From Betaproteobacteria bacterium (lineage in GTDB: Bacteria; Pseudomonadota; Gammaproteobacteria; Burkholderiales; UBA6910), in contig JACPEG010000024.1 of the NCBI GenBank assembly GCA_016183615.1, forward strand, positions 1 to 64,000: a stretch of DNA of 64,000 nt, in the 5' to 3' direction. This document shows, one piece after another, positions 46,879 to 55,209 of this stretch. A program made the translations under genes and the position numbers. The notes under the pieces are model-generated. The model saw nothing but the letters and a program-made list of their open reading frames with translations, was not told the DNA's origin and did no database searches. How positions within the stretch are numbered: position 1 is the first letter of the stretch; each line of letters begins with the position of its first letter.

Positions 46879-47229
46879 TCAAAATACGATCACTTTGTCG
46901 GCCCAGCTGGTCCAGGCCGTCAGCTCGGCCATGGTGCTGCGGCGCGTTCCTTCGACGAGTTCCGAGTCGGCCACGCCGCGCGCGTCCATGCAGGTGCCGC
47001 ACACGCCCACCGCGCCGCCGGCCCGGATCACCTTGTTGAGCATGAGCTGGATGTTGTAGAACCCCTCGGGCACCGTCTGCCCGGACTTGGCGCAGCTTGC
47101 CGCATCTCCGATGAGGAACACGCGGACTTCTTCGTGCTCCGCCTTGGAAAGCGATCCCGCCAGGCGCAGCCCGTTGTAGCTGCGCTCCGTGCCATAGGGC
47201 GGGTCGTTGAGTATGAGCAAAAATTTCAC
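46879..47229 (-). CDS. DsrE-family sulfur-relay protein
   Basis: A 116-residue DsrE/F-like protein starting MKFLLILNDPPYGTERSYNGLRLAGSL, with Cys46, Cys77 and Cys80; the last two lie in GVCGTCMDARG, the position of the reactive Cys in this family. Such proteins carry persulfide sulfur between enzymes. It lies between the VTT-rhodanese and the methyltransferase genes in the operon. Confidence 0.9.
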   Translation of the reverse strand: MKFLLILNDPPYGTERSYNGLRLAGSLSKAEHEEVRVFLIGDAASCAKSGQTVPEGFYNIQLMLNKVIRAGGAVGVCGTCMDARGVADSELVEGTRRSTMAELTAWTSWADKVIVF

Positions 47230-47267
47230 TGGTATTTCCTCCCTTGTTGGGTACCGCTGCTACGTTC

Positions 47268-48242
47268 CTACGCGCCCCGCTCGACCGGAAGCGCGTTTTT
47301 CTGCCACGCGATCATCCCGCCCCGGACGATCCTGAGGCGGGCAAAGCCGTGGGCATGCAGAAGGCGCGCCGCTTGCGCCGAGCGCTTGTCGGTGCGGCAG
47401 ACGATGCACACGGGCTGCTCGCGCTGCGCCTGAAGTTCCCCGAAGCGTTCCGGCAGTGAGGCCAGGGGGATGTTGGATGCCCCGGGAATGTGGCCGGTCT
47501 CGCCTGCGAATTCCTCCGGACTGCGGACGTCCAGCACCAGCACCTTGTCGCCCGCGTCGAGTTGCCGCTTGAGTTCCCCGACATCCATCCCGGGCGTGCC
47601 CCTCAGACGCCGGACCAGACGGGGAACAAAGGCAACCGCGGCGAGGAGCGCCAGGGCAATGAGGCCATTGCGGACGGCGCCTTCGCCTCCGGCAACGGCC
47701 TCGCGCCCGGCGAAGCCCAGGTAGGTGTAGGCGAAGGCTCCCGGCAGCATGCACAGGTACGAGGTCACCACGTATTGGGCAATCGGGATGCGGGTGAGGC
47801 CGAAGGCATAGTTCACCAAATTGAAGGGAAACAGCGGAACCAGCCGCACAAATGCGACGAAGCGCCAACCCTCGCCGTCGATCCCCTCGATGAGTTGGCC
47901 GAGCCGGCCACCGGTTCTGGCGCGCACCCATTCGGAAGCGGCGTAACGGGCGACCAGGAAAGCCAGCGCCGCGCCCAGGGTCGCGCCCGTCAGGCTGTAG
48001 AAGGTGCCGGGCACCGGCCCGAACAGGGCGCCGCCCAGCAGCGTGAGCACCGAGCCCGGAATGAACAGCACGGTGGCCACGGCGTAAGCGCCCATGAAAT
48101 ACAGGGGAGCGAGGATTCCGGCGTCCGCCAGGTACTGTTCGAGGTGACGGGCGTCGAGGCCCTCGCGATGGTAACCGGCGACGCCGATGGCAATCGCCAG
48201 GGCCGCGATCAGCAGTGCGCGCAGGAGCTTATCGGATTTCAT
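47268..48242 (-). CDS. VTT (TVP38/DedA-like) membrane protein fused to a rhodanese domain
   Basis: A 324-residue fusion. Residues 1 to about 210 are a VTT/TVP38 membrane domain (GSVLTLLGGALFGPVPGTFYS ... FVRLVPLFPFNLVNYAFGLT ... PGAFAYTYLG). Residues about 218-324 are a rhodanese domain (VLVLDVRSPEEFAGETGHIPGASNIPL) with catalytic Cys282 in the loop CRTDKRS and a second Cys at 279. It links sulfur transfer to the membrane. The ATG at 48242 overlaps the end of the desaturase gene by 14 bases. Confidence 0.9.
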   Translation of the reverse strand: MKSDKLLRALLIAALAIAIGVAGYHREGLDARHLEQYLADAGILAPLYFMGAYAVATVLFIPGSVLTLLGGALFGPVPGTFYSLTGATLGAALAFLVARYAASEWVRARTGGRLGQLIEGIDGEGWRFVAFVRLVPLFPFNLVNYAFGLTRIPIAQYVVTSYLCMLPGAFAYTYLGFAGREAVAGGEGAVRNGLIALALLAAVAFVPRLVRRLRGTPGMDVGELKRQLDAGDKVLVLDVRSPEEFAGETGHIPGASNIPLASLPERFGELQAQREQPVCIVCRTDKRSAQAARLLHAHGFARLRIVRGGMIAWQKNALPVERGA

Positions 48243-49092
48243 GGCCCGGCTCGAAGCGGCGGCTGATGGAATAGGCCTCGCGCGTCCCCTGGAACGGGAT
48301 CGCCAACATCCCGGGGAGCGTCGCGCACTGCCGCTCGTCGCGGAAACCGCGCACGCCGATCGCCATGCCCTCATGACCCAGGCGGGGGGCGGCCGTGTAG
48401 GTTCCGAACAGCCGGTCCCACAGGGACAGGTTGAAACCGAAGTTGGTGTTCGATTCCGCCTCCTCGATGGAGTGATGAACCCGGTGCATGTCGGGGGTGA
48501 CCAGCACCCAGCGCAGCCGGCGATCCAGCGCCCCCGCCAGGCGCACATTGCCGTGGTTGAACATGGCAGTGCCATTGAGCACCACCTCGAACAGCACCAC
48601 CGCCAGCACCGGCGCGCCGAGCACAACGATGACCGCGAACTTGATGAGCATCGAGAGCACGATCTCGATGGGGTGGAAGCGGGCCCCGGTGGTCACATCG
48701 AAATCCAGGTCCGCGTGGTGCATGCGGTGCAGCCGCCACAGCACCGGCACCGCGTGGAACATCACGTGCTGCAGGTAAATGGCGAAGTCCATGGCCACAA
48801 AGGAGAGCGCCACCGCGGCCCAGAACGGCGCCTGCAGGTAGTTGAAGATGCCCCAGCCGTGGCTCGCGGCGAACGCCGCCACGCCGACGGCGGCGGCGGG
48901 GAACAGCAGCCGGACCACGACGCTGTTCAGCACCACCACGCCGAGATTGTTGAGCCAGCGCTTGGGTTTCGAAACGCTGAGGCGCCGCCGCGGGGCGAGA
49001 ATTTCCCACAGGGCCATGAGGGCGAAGATGCCGAAGAATGCGCCCAGGCGGATGGCAACCTCGTGGGCCTGCACGAATGCATTGATGTCCAT
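48229..49092 (-). CDS. Sterol desaturase/fatty-acid hydroxylase-type di-iron membrane enzyme
   Basis: A 287-residue membrane protein with the eight-His di-iron pattern: HVMFH, HRMHH and HRVHH plus further His (FHPIE). Several helices precede and separate the boxes. The family hydroxylates or desaturates lipids with O2. The ATG at 49092 is used because the family's N-terminal helix starts there; a longer frame reaches 49152 but would run into the operator. First gene of the operon controlled by the divergent ArsR-rhodanese protein. Confidence 0.88.
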   Translation of the reverse strand: MDINAFVQAHEVAIRLGAFFGIFALMALWEILAPRRRLSVSKPKRWLNNLGVVVLNSVVVRLLFPAAAVGVAAFAASHGWGIFNYLQAPFWAAVALSFVAMDFAIYLQHVMFHAVPVLWRLHRMHHADLDFDVTTGARFHPIEIVLSMLIKFAVIVVLGAPVLAVVLFEVVLNGTAMFNHGNVRLAGALDRRLRWVLVTPDMHRVHHSIEEAESNTNFGFNLSLWDRLFGTYTAAPRLGHEGMAIGVRGFRDERQCATLPGMLAIPFQGTREAYSISRRFEPGHEIR

Positions 49093-49152
49093 GACCGGTG
49101 CTCCTAAACTGGCGTGAGCTTGCCGGGATGTCCCCGGTGGGCTATTATTCAA

Positions 49153-49176
49153 CTATTCAATAGTTCTATTGAATAG
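49153..49176. promoter_or_regulatory. Perfect 24-bp palindromic operator between the operon and its ArsR-type regulator
   Basis: CTATTCAATAG, TT, CTATTGAATAG: two 11-base arms that are exact reverse complements. Additional half-sites flank it (CTATTATTCAA at 49142, GAGAATAG at 49179). It lies 18 bases before the regulator ATG and 60 bases before the desaturase ATG, the expected place for an ArsR/SmtB repressor that controls itself and the divergent operon. Confidence 0.88.
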
Positions 49177-49194
49177 TAGAGAATAGGCGGTCCC

Positions 49195-49854
49195 ATGTCA
49201 AGAGGCGGTTTCAAGCGCGAGGTATTTGGCCAGTTGGCCCGGGTCGGCAAGGCCCTGGCAAGCGGCAACCGGCTGGAATTGCTGGAGTTTGTGGCCCAGG
49301 GTCCCAGGAGCGTGGATGAACTGGCGAAGATGGCAGGGCTCTCGGTCGCCAATACCTCCCAGCACCTCCAGGAACTGCGCCAGGCCGGGCTGGTCACCGC
49401 CCGCAAGGAGGGATTGCGGGTGTATTACCAGCTGGCGGGCGATGACGTGACCCGGCTGCTGGATGCCTTGCGGCGGGTCGGCGAGACCCGCATCGCCGAG
49501 GTGGAGCGGCTGGTGAATTCCTATCTCGCGACCCGGGACGGGTTGGAGCCGATTCCCGCCAAGGAGTTGCTGGAACGGGCCCGCAAGGGCCTGGTTACGG
49601 TGCTGGACGTGCGGCCCCGGGAAGAGTTCGATGCGGGCCATCTCCCCGGCGCCATCAACATCCCGTTGACCGACCTCGAAGGGCGCTTGGGGAAACTGCC
49701 CAGGAGCAAGGAGGTGGTCGCCTACTGCCGGGGACCCTATTGCCTGCTCTCCTACGAGGCCGTCGAGCGCCTGCGCAAGAAGGGCCTCAAGGCCCGGCGC
49801 CTGGAGGACGGATTCCCCGAGTGGAAGGCGGCCGGGTTGCCGGTCGAGAATTAG
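49195..49854 (+). CDS. ArsR-family regulator fused to a rhodanese domain
   Basis: A 219-residue fusion. Residues about 10-100 are a winged helix (LELLEFVAQGPRSVDELAKMAGLSVANTSQHLQELRQAGLV). Residues about 122-219 are a rhodanese domain (VTVLDVRPREEFDAGHLPGAINIPL) with active loop CRGPYC. The only two cysteines of the protein are Cys178 and Cys183 of that loop, so sulfur sensing, if any, must use the rhodanese site and not the Cys pair used by BigR/SqrR. It diverges from the sulfur operon across the palindrome. Confidence 0.93.
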   Translation: MSRGGFKREVFGQLARVGKALASGNRLELLEFVAQGPRSVDELAKMAGLSVANTSQHLQELRQAGLVTARKEGLRVYYQLAGDDVTRLLDALRRVGETRIAEVERLVNSYLATRDGLEPIPAKELLERARKGLVTVLDVRPREEFDAGHLPGAINIPLTDLEGRLGKLPRSKEVVAYCRGPYCLLSYEAVERLRKKGLKARRLEDGFPEWKAAGLPVEN

Positions 49855-50003
49855 CGGACCTGACCGGTCCGAGCGCCGGGGAAATTCGCCCGCCCCCTGG
49901 CGACCGTCTGGACCCCGGGGTCCAGACCCCGGAACCTCAAATCGTCAAGCGGATCAAAGGAATTCCGTGATAGAATCGCGGTCTTTTTACCCGGCCATTT
50001 TCG

Positions 50004-51833
50004 ATGTTACAGCCCCGCCCCATCCGCAACATCGCGATCATCGCCCACGTGGACCATGGCAAGACCACGCTGGTGGACAAGCTGCTCCACCAAGCGGGGA
50101 CCTTTGCCGCCCATCAGCACGTGGCCGAGCGGGTTATGGATTCCAACGACCTCGAGCGGGAGCGCGGCATCACTATTCTCGCCAAGAACACCGCCGTGGA
50201 CTACGAGGGCGTGCATATCAACATCGTGGACACCCCCGGCCACCGGGACTTCGGCGGCGAGGTGGAGCGGGTGCTATCGATGGTGGACGGAGTGCTCTTG
50301 CTGGTGGATGCGGTGGAGGGCCCCATGCCCCAGACCCGCTTCGTCACCAAGAAGGCGCTGGCCCTGGGCTTGAAGCCCATCGTGGTGGTGAACAAGATCG
50401 ACCGGGATGGCGCCCGCCCCGACTGGGTGGTGAACCAGACCTTCGATCTCTTCGACAAGCTGGGCGCCAGCGAGGAGCAGCTCGATTTTCCCGTGGTGTA
50501 TGCCTCGGCGCTGCTCGGCTACGCCACCATGGACTACAACGTGACCGGCGGCGACATGCGGCCCCTGTTCCACGCCGTTCTCCAATACGTGCCGCCTCCG
50601 TCGGGCGACGTGCAAGGGCCGCTACAGCTGCGCATCAGTGCGCTCGACTATTCCAGCTACGTGGGCCGCATCGGGGTCGGCAAGATCGCCCGCGGGCGGC
50701 TCAAGCCGGGCCAGGAAGTGCTGCTGCTGGCCGGCGACGATCATCCCGAGAAGGCCAAGGTGGGGCAGGTGTTCGGGTTCCGCGGCCTGGAGCGGGTTCC
50801 GCTCGATGAAGCCTCCGCCGGCGACATCGTGCAGATCACCGGGGTCGACGGCGTCGAGATCGGCGTGACCATCGCCGACCCCGAGCATCCGGAGGCGCTG
50901 CCCTACCTTCCGGTGGATGAGCCCACCCTCACCATGACCTTCCAGGTGAACACCTCGCCACTGGCGGGCCAGGAAGGCAAGTACGTCACCAGCCGCCAGA
51001 TCCGCGACCGCCTGCTCAAGGAGCTGCACGTCAACGTGGCCCTGCGCGTGGAGGAAACGGCGGATGCCGACATATTCAAGGTGTCCGGCCGGGGCGAGCT
51101 GCACCTCACCATCCTGATCGAGAACATGCGGCGCGAGGGCTATGAACTCGCGGTGGGCCGGCCCGAGGTCATCACCCATACGGTGAACGGCGAAGTGCAC
51201 GAGCCCTTCGAGGCCCTCACCGTGGACGTGGAGGAAACCCACCAGGGCGCCGTGATGGAGGCCCTGGGAAGCCGGCGCGGGGACCTTACCGACATGGTGC
51301 CGGACGGCCAGGGCCGCGTCCGGCTCGATTACCGCATCCCGGCGCGCGGCCTGATCGGCTTCCAGAACGAATTCCTGAACCTCACCCGCGGCACCGGTGT
51401 CATCAGCCACGTGTTCGACGAATACGCCCCCACCAAGCCCGACATTCCCCGGCGCAGGAACGGCGTCCTGATCTCCGGCGAGGACGGCGGGGCGGTAGCC
51501 TACGCCCTGTGGAAGCTACAGGAGCGGGGCCGCATGTTCGTCAAGCCCAACGACAAGGTGTACGAGGGCATGGTGATCGGCATCCACAGCCGGGACAATG
51601 ACCTGGTCGTCAACCCGGTGCGCACCAAGCAGCTCACGAACATCCGCGCCGCCGGCAAGGACGAGGCGATCCTGCTCACGCCCCCGATTCAGCTCACGCT
51701 GGAATACGCGGTGGAATTCATCGCCGACGATGAGCTGGTGGAAATCACCCCGAAGTCCATCCGCATCCGCAAGCGCCACCTCAAGGAACACGAGAGGAAG
51801 CGCGCCTCCCGCGCCGGCGATCGCGCGGCCTAG
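50004..51833 (+). CDS. typA: Ribosome-binding translational GTPase TypA/BipA
   Basis: A 609-residue translation GTPase. The P-loop AHVDHGKT is at 14-21; RGITI, DTPGH and NKID motifs follow; then EF-G-like domains III and V and the BipA-specific C-terminal domain (about 480-600). It helps 50S assembly and growth in the cold or under stress. The ATG at 50004 fits; an extended -10 (TGATAGAAT) lies 28 bases upstream. The stop shares the CTAG at 51830-51833 with the stop of the convergent GNAT gene. Confidence 0.97.
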   Translation: MLQPRPIRNIAIIAHVDHGKTTLVDKLLHQAGTFAAHQHVAERVMDSNDLERERGITILAKNTAVDYEGVHINIVDTPGHRDFGGEVERVLSMVDGVLLLVDAVEGPMPQTRFVTKKALALGLKPIVVVNKIDRDGARPDWVVNQTFDLFDKLGASEEQLDFPVVYASALLGYATMDYNVTGGDMRPLFHAVLQYVPPPSGDVQGPLQLRISALDYSSYVGRIGVGKIARGRLKPGQEVLLLAGDDHPEKAKVGQVFGFRGLERVPLDEASAGDIVQITGVDGVEIGVTIADPEHPEALPYLPVDEPTLTMTFQVNTSPLAGQEGKYVTSRQIRDRLLKELHVNVALRVEETADADIFKVSGRGELHLTILIENMRREGYELAVGRPEVITHTVNGEVHEPFEALTVDVEETHQGAVMEALGSRRGDLTDMVPDGQGRVRLDYRIPARGLIGFQNEFLNLTRGTGVISHVFDEYAPTKPDIPRRRNGVLISGEDGGAVAYALWKLQERGRMFVKPNDKVYEGMVIGIHSRDNDLVVNPVRTKQLTNIRAAGKDEAILLTPPIQLTLEYAVEFIADDELVEITPKSIRIRKRHLKEHERKRASRAGDRAA

Positions 51834-52336
51834 CCCACCAGCTCCGCCACCGGCGTGTTGCTGAGCACGACGGAGGTTTCCACCTGGCGTTCGGGAATGC
51901 TCCAGTATTTCCTGAGCAGCACGTCCTTCGCCGGCCCAGGAACCCGCCGGAACCCGTGCTTTTCATAGAAGCGGATGGCCCAGTCCGCCGCCGCCCAGGT
52001 GCCCACCAGGATCGGCGGATCGGCCTGCCCGCAGAGGTGATTCAGGAGCCGGGCGCCGATGCCCCTGCCCTGATGCTCAATACGCGTATAGGCATGGCGG
52101 ATCAATGTCACATCGTGGACGGCCTGGATGCCCATGACCCCGAGCAATGCACCCTCCTCCTCCCAGCCCCAGAACAGCACGCCGGCAGTGATCTCCCGCC
52201 TCAGCTCCGAGCGGGGCATATAGGGCTCCCTCCAGCAGTCCGCGGGAATCACCCCACGGTAACGACGCGCCGCGTCGTTGACGATGGAATGTATGTCCTC
52301 GAAGTCTTTTTCTTCACAGCGTCGAATCATGGACAT
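51830..52336 (-). CDS. GNAT-family N-acetyltransferase
   Basis: A 168-residue acetyltransferase. It opens MSMIRRCEEKDFEDIHSIVNDAARRY and has the acetyl-CoA loop HQGRGIGARLLNHL, a variant of QxxGxG/A, followed by AADWAIRFYEKHGFRRV. The substrate is unknown. It ends in the same CTAG as typA, tail to tail. Confidence 0.9.
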   Translation of the reverse strand: MSMIRRCEEKDFEDIHSIVNDAARRYRGVIPADCWREPYMPRSELRREITAGVLFWGWEEEGALLGVMGIQAVHDVTLIRHAYTRIEHQGRGIGARLLNHLCGQADPPILVGTWAAADWAIRFYEKHGFRRVPGPAKDVLLRKYWSIPERQVETSVVLSNTPVAELVG

Positions 52337-52453
52337 CTCTCCGGCAAAACGCCCCGGTCGACAACGTCATTCTGGGGCCGGCCCGTTCCCCGCGCAAGGG
52401 CGTCGCCCTGAGGCCCCGGTATACTAGGCGGCGCGTATCATGGACCCGGAACG

Positions 52454-53968
52454 ATGAAATTTTTGCTATCGAGTCTTGCGCTGGCCGCGGCGTTCGGGTC
52501 CGCCCAGGCGGACGCTACGCTCGCCGTTGGGTCAAAGCGCTTCACCGAGTCCTACATCCTGGGGGAAATCGTCGCCGGGACCGCCCAGGCCGCGGGGGAA
52601 GCGCGGGTCAGCCACAAGCCCGGCATGGGAAACACTGCCATCGTGTTCTCGGCGCTGAGGACCGGCGCCATCGACGTCTATCCGGAATACACGGGCACCG
52701 TCGAAAAGGAGATTTTGAAATCCGTTGAGCCGGTAGACGGAGAAACACTCCGCCGCAGCCTCTCCGGCATGGGCATCGGCATCGGCGTGCCGCTGGGCTT
52801 CAACAACTCCTATGCTCTCGCCATCCGCGAGGAGCGGGCCCAGGCGCTTGGCATCCACGCTCTCTCCGACCTGGCAAAACACCCGACGCTGCGTCTCGGC
52901 CTGTCCCAGGAATTCATCGGCCGCGCCGACGGCTGGGAGGGATTGAAACGGGCCTATGGGCTTCCGTTCCCTACGCCCCGGGGCCTGGACCATGGACTTG
53001 CCTACGAGGCGCTCGCGGCGGGCGAAGTGGACGTGATCGACGCCTACTCCACCGATGCCAAGATCGAAAAATACCGGCTGCGCGTCCTGGAAGACGACCG
53101 CCGGTACTTTCCCCGCTACGACGCGGTGCTGCTCTATCGCCTGGACCTGCCGCAGCGGCTGCCGAAGACCTGGGCCGCACTGCAGGGGCTGGAAGCGAAG
53201 ATCAACGATTCAAGAATGGTGGCGCTCAATGCCGACGCCGAGCTCCGGGGGAGGACTTTCGACGCAGTTGCCGGGGATTTCCTGCGCGGTAACACGGCCG
53301 GTGCGCCGGTCCCGGCGGGCTTCTGGTCCCGGCTGTTCGGCCCGGATTTTTTGCGGCTCACCGGTGAGCATCTGGTCCTGGTCTTCGTTTCCCTGCTGTT
53401 TGCGATCGTCGCCGGGGTGCCCCTGGGAATCGCCGCCGACCGGGTGCGCGTACTGAGGCAGCCGATCCTCGCCGCGGCGGGGCTGATCCAGACCATTCCG
53501 TCCCTGGCGCTCCTCGCGTTTCTGATTCCCCTGTTCGGGACCATTGGGGTGGTTCCCGCGATGGTGGCGCTGTTTCTTTATTCGCTGCTGCCCATCGTGC
53601 GCAACACCTACACCGGGCTGAGCGAAGTCCCGCGCGGCATGAGGCAGGCCGCGGCCGCCCTGGGGCTCACGCCGAAGGCAATCCTCAGGCTCATCGAGAT
53701 CCCGCTTGCCACCCGCACCATTCTCGCGGGCATCAAAACCTCGGCGGTGATCAACGTGGGAACCGCCACCATCGCGGCCTTCATCGGCGCCGGCGGCTAT
53801 GGGGAACGGATTGCCCAGGGTCTTGCCCTCAACGACAACGCGACGCTACTCGCCGGCGCGGTGCCGGCCGCGGGGCTGGCGCTCCTGGTCCACGGGGGAT
53901 TCGAACTGCTGGACCGCTGGCTGGTGCCGGAGGGACTGCGGACGCCGGGCACCGGCGAGCGGTCCTAG
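52454..53968 (+). CDS. Osmoprotectant ABC transporter: binding protein fused N-terminal to permease (OpuB/ProXW-like)
   Basis: A 504-residue fusion. A signal peptide (1-19) is followed by a glycine-betaine-type binding domain (20 to about 285: VGSKRFTESYILGEI ... DVYPEYTGT ... GEVDVIDAYSTDAKI). A permease domain follows (about 300-490: ALRQ-like AAAALGLTPKAILRLIEIPLATRTILAGIKTS as EAA loop). No ATPase gene is next to it. The binding domain comes first, whereas known Opu fusions I recall put it last. A TATACT lies 29 bases upstream. Confidence 0.9.
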   Translation: MKFLLSSLALAAAFGSAQADATLAVGSKRFTESYILGEIVAGTAQAAGEARVSHKPGMGNTAIVFSALRTGAIDVYPEYTGTVEKEILKSVEPVDGETLRRSLSGMGIGIGVPLGFNNSYALAIREERAQALGIHALSDLAKHPTLRLGLSQEFIGRADGWEGLKRAYGLPFPTPRGLDHGLAYEALAAGEVDVIDAYSTDAKIEKYRLRVLEDDRRYFPRYDAVLLYRLDLPQRLPKTWAALQGLEAKINDSRMVALNADAELRGRTFDAVAGDFLRGNTAGAPVPAGFWSRLFGPDFLRLTGEHLVLVFVSLLFAIVAGVPLGIAADRVRVLRQPILAAAGLIQTIPSLALLAFLIPLFGTIGVVPAMVALFLYSLLPIVRNTYTGLSEVPRGMRQAAAALGLTPKAILRLIEIPLATRTILAGIKTSAVINVGTATIAAFIGAGGYGERIAQGLALNDNATLLAGAVPAAGLALLVHGGFELLDRWLVPEGLRTPGTGERS

Positions 53969-54032
53969 GGCGTCGGCGCGCGATCCGCTCCCCGCCTGTT
54001 GACAGGGCCGTCCCGGCGCAGTAGGAAGCCGG

Positions 54033-54053
54033 AGGGCGCCCAATAGGCGCCCT
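54033..54053. terminator. Hairpin between the convergent osmoprotectant and CHI-like genes
   Basis: A perfect 8-bp stem AGGGCGCC/GGCGCCCT with loop CAATA. There is no U-run on either strand, so intrinsic termination is uncertain. It overlaps the stop of the minus-strand gene. Confidence 0.45.
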
Positions 54054-54633
54054 ATCCGCCCAGCATGCCCTTCTTGAGGCTCGCGTCGGCGGGCTTCTCG
54101 CCCAGCCACACCTTGAGCAGCGCCCGGTTGAAGTCCTCGCCCGGTATCGTGCCTTTGGCCTGACCGTTGGCGGTGACGCGGGTGCCGATTCCCGGCAGGT
54201 AGTCCAGGAAAATCACATTGCCGGTCTTGATTTCCTTGTCCGCGGTGAGAATCGCGAGCAGGTCCTTGATGCGCGCCTGCAGCGGCGCCAGCTCCGCCTC
54301 GCTGTGGTTCGCCGTCAGTCCGTCACTCAGGGCGGAGGCCAGGGATTCCGAGGAGATGTCCCGCACCATGTGAATGGCGACCCGCTTGGGTCCCGGGTCG
54401 GAGAGCACTGCCGCCGCGTCGGTCTTCTTTTCCGTCAGGTAAAGGGCCCCCACGTACACCTTGAAGAAGGCCCGGGTGCGGATACCCGCGCCATTCAGCA
54501 CCAGCTCCGGGCCTGCATCCGCAAGCCGCGCGCTGTCCTCCAGCTTGACTCCCGCCAGCTCCGCCGCGCTGACCGAATTGCCCGTCAGGCTGAACAAGAG
54601 AACAGCCAATCCCAATCCCAGTCCCATTCTCAT
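54052..54633 (-). CDS. Secreted chalcone isomerase-like protein
   Basis: A 193-residue protein. A signal peptide (about 1-26, ending VSA-AELAG) is followed by a chalcone-isomerase-like domain (GAGIRTRAFFKVYVGALYLTEKK ... AIHMVRDISSESLASALSDGL ... FLDYLPGIGTRVTANGQ ... LLKVWLGEKPADASLKKGMLG). Bacterial members are periplasmic and of unknown function; a fatty-acid-related role has been suggested for the fold. The ATG at 54633 gives a clean signal peptide; the frame continues upstream without a signal. Confidence 0.87.
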   Translation of the reverse strand: MRMGLGLGLAVLLFSLTGNSVSAAELAGVKLEDSARLADAGPELVLNGAGIRTRAFFKVYVGALYLTEKKTDAAAVLSDPGPKRVAIHMVRDISSESLASALSDGLTANHSEAELAPLQARIKDLLAILTADKEIKTGNVIFLDYLPGIGTRVTANGQAKGTIPGEDFNRALLKVWLGEKPADASLKKGMLGG

Positions 54634-54681
54634 CGTAAATTCTCCAATGCGTAATCCGGATGTCCGAAACATCGATGCCGC

Positions 54682-55203
54682 CTAATCCGCTGCCGCCGCT
54701 TCACGCAATTTGAGCTTGTAGGCGTCCTTGCGGGCAATGTACAGCGTCTTTTCCACCACGGTGTGAATCGTTCCCCCGGAATCGGCGAGGGCGACTTCAT
54801 ACACCCGGTCGACGGATGGCGCCCGTTCCAGCTCCGCCTTGATCGCCGCAATCTCCGCATCCGCGAGATGGCATTCCGCAAACAGGGTGCCGCGTCCGGG
54901 CTTCCTGTAACGGATGCTCGCCGCCTTGTCCCAGATGATGTAATTCCGGCCCAGGGCAAAGTAAAGCAGCGTGGCATAGAGCGCATCGGTCGCAGCGTAG
55001 AGGCTGCCTCCGAACAGGGTGCCCGCCGGATTGCAGGTGCGCCAGTTCAGGGGAAGCCGGATGCGGATCGTGCGCAGGTCCGCGGACAGGAACGTCACCC
55101 GCGCACCGGTACCGCGGAACGAGGGATAGAAATTGAATCCCAGGCGAATGAGCCGGCTTTTGAGCGACTCCCGCCGGCCCGCTGCAACCGAACGCCCGCT
55201 CAT
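54682..55203 (-). CDS. DUF4442/hot-dog thioesterase-like protein
   Basis: A 173-residue protein with a hot-dog pattern: [33 protein letters not shown] and [25 protein letters not shown]. It resembles DUF4442 proteins, some of which act on acyl-CoAs. It ends the cluster of fatty-acid genes (6 bases from the thiolase gene), which supports a role with acyl-CoAs. Confidence 0.8.
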   Translation of the reverse strand: MSGRSVAAGRRESLKSRLIRLGFNFYPSFRGTGARVTFLSADLRTIRIRLPLNWRTCNPAGTLFGGSLYAATDALYATLLYFALGRNYIIWDKAASIRYRKPGRGTLFAECHLADAEIAAIKAELERAPSVDRVYEVALADSGGTIHTVVEKTLYIARKDAYKLKLREAAAAD

Positions 55204-55209
55204 GGAATC

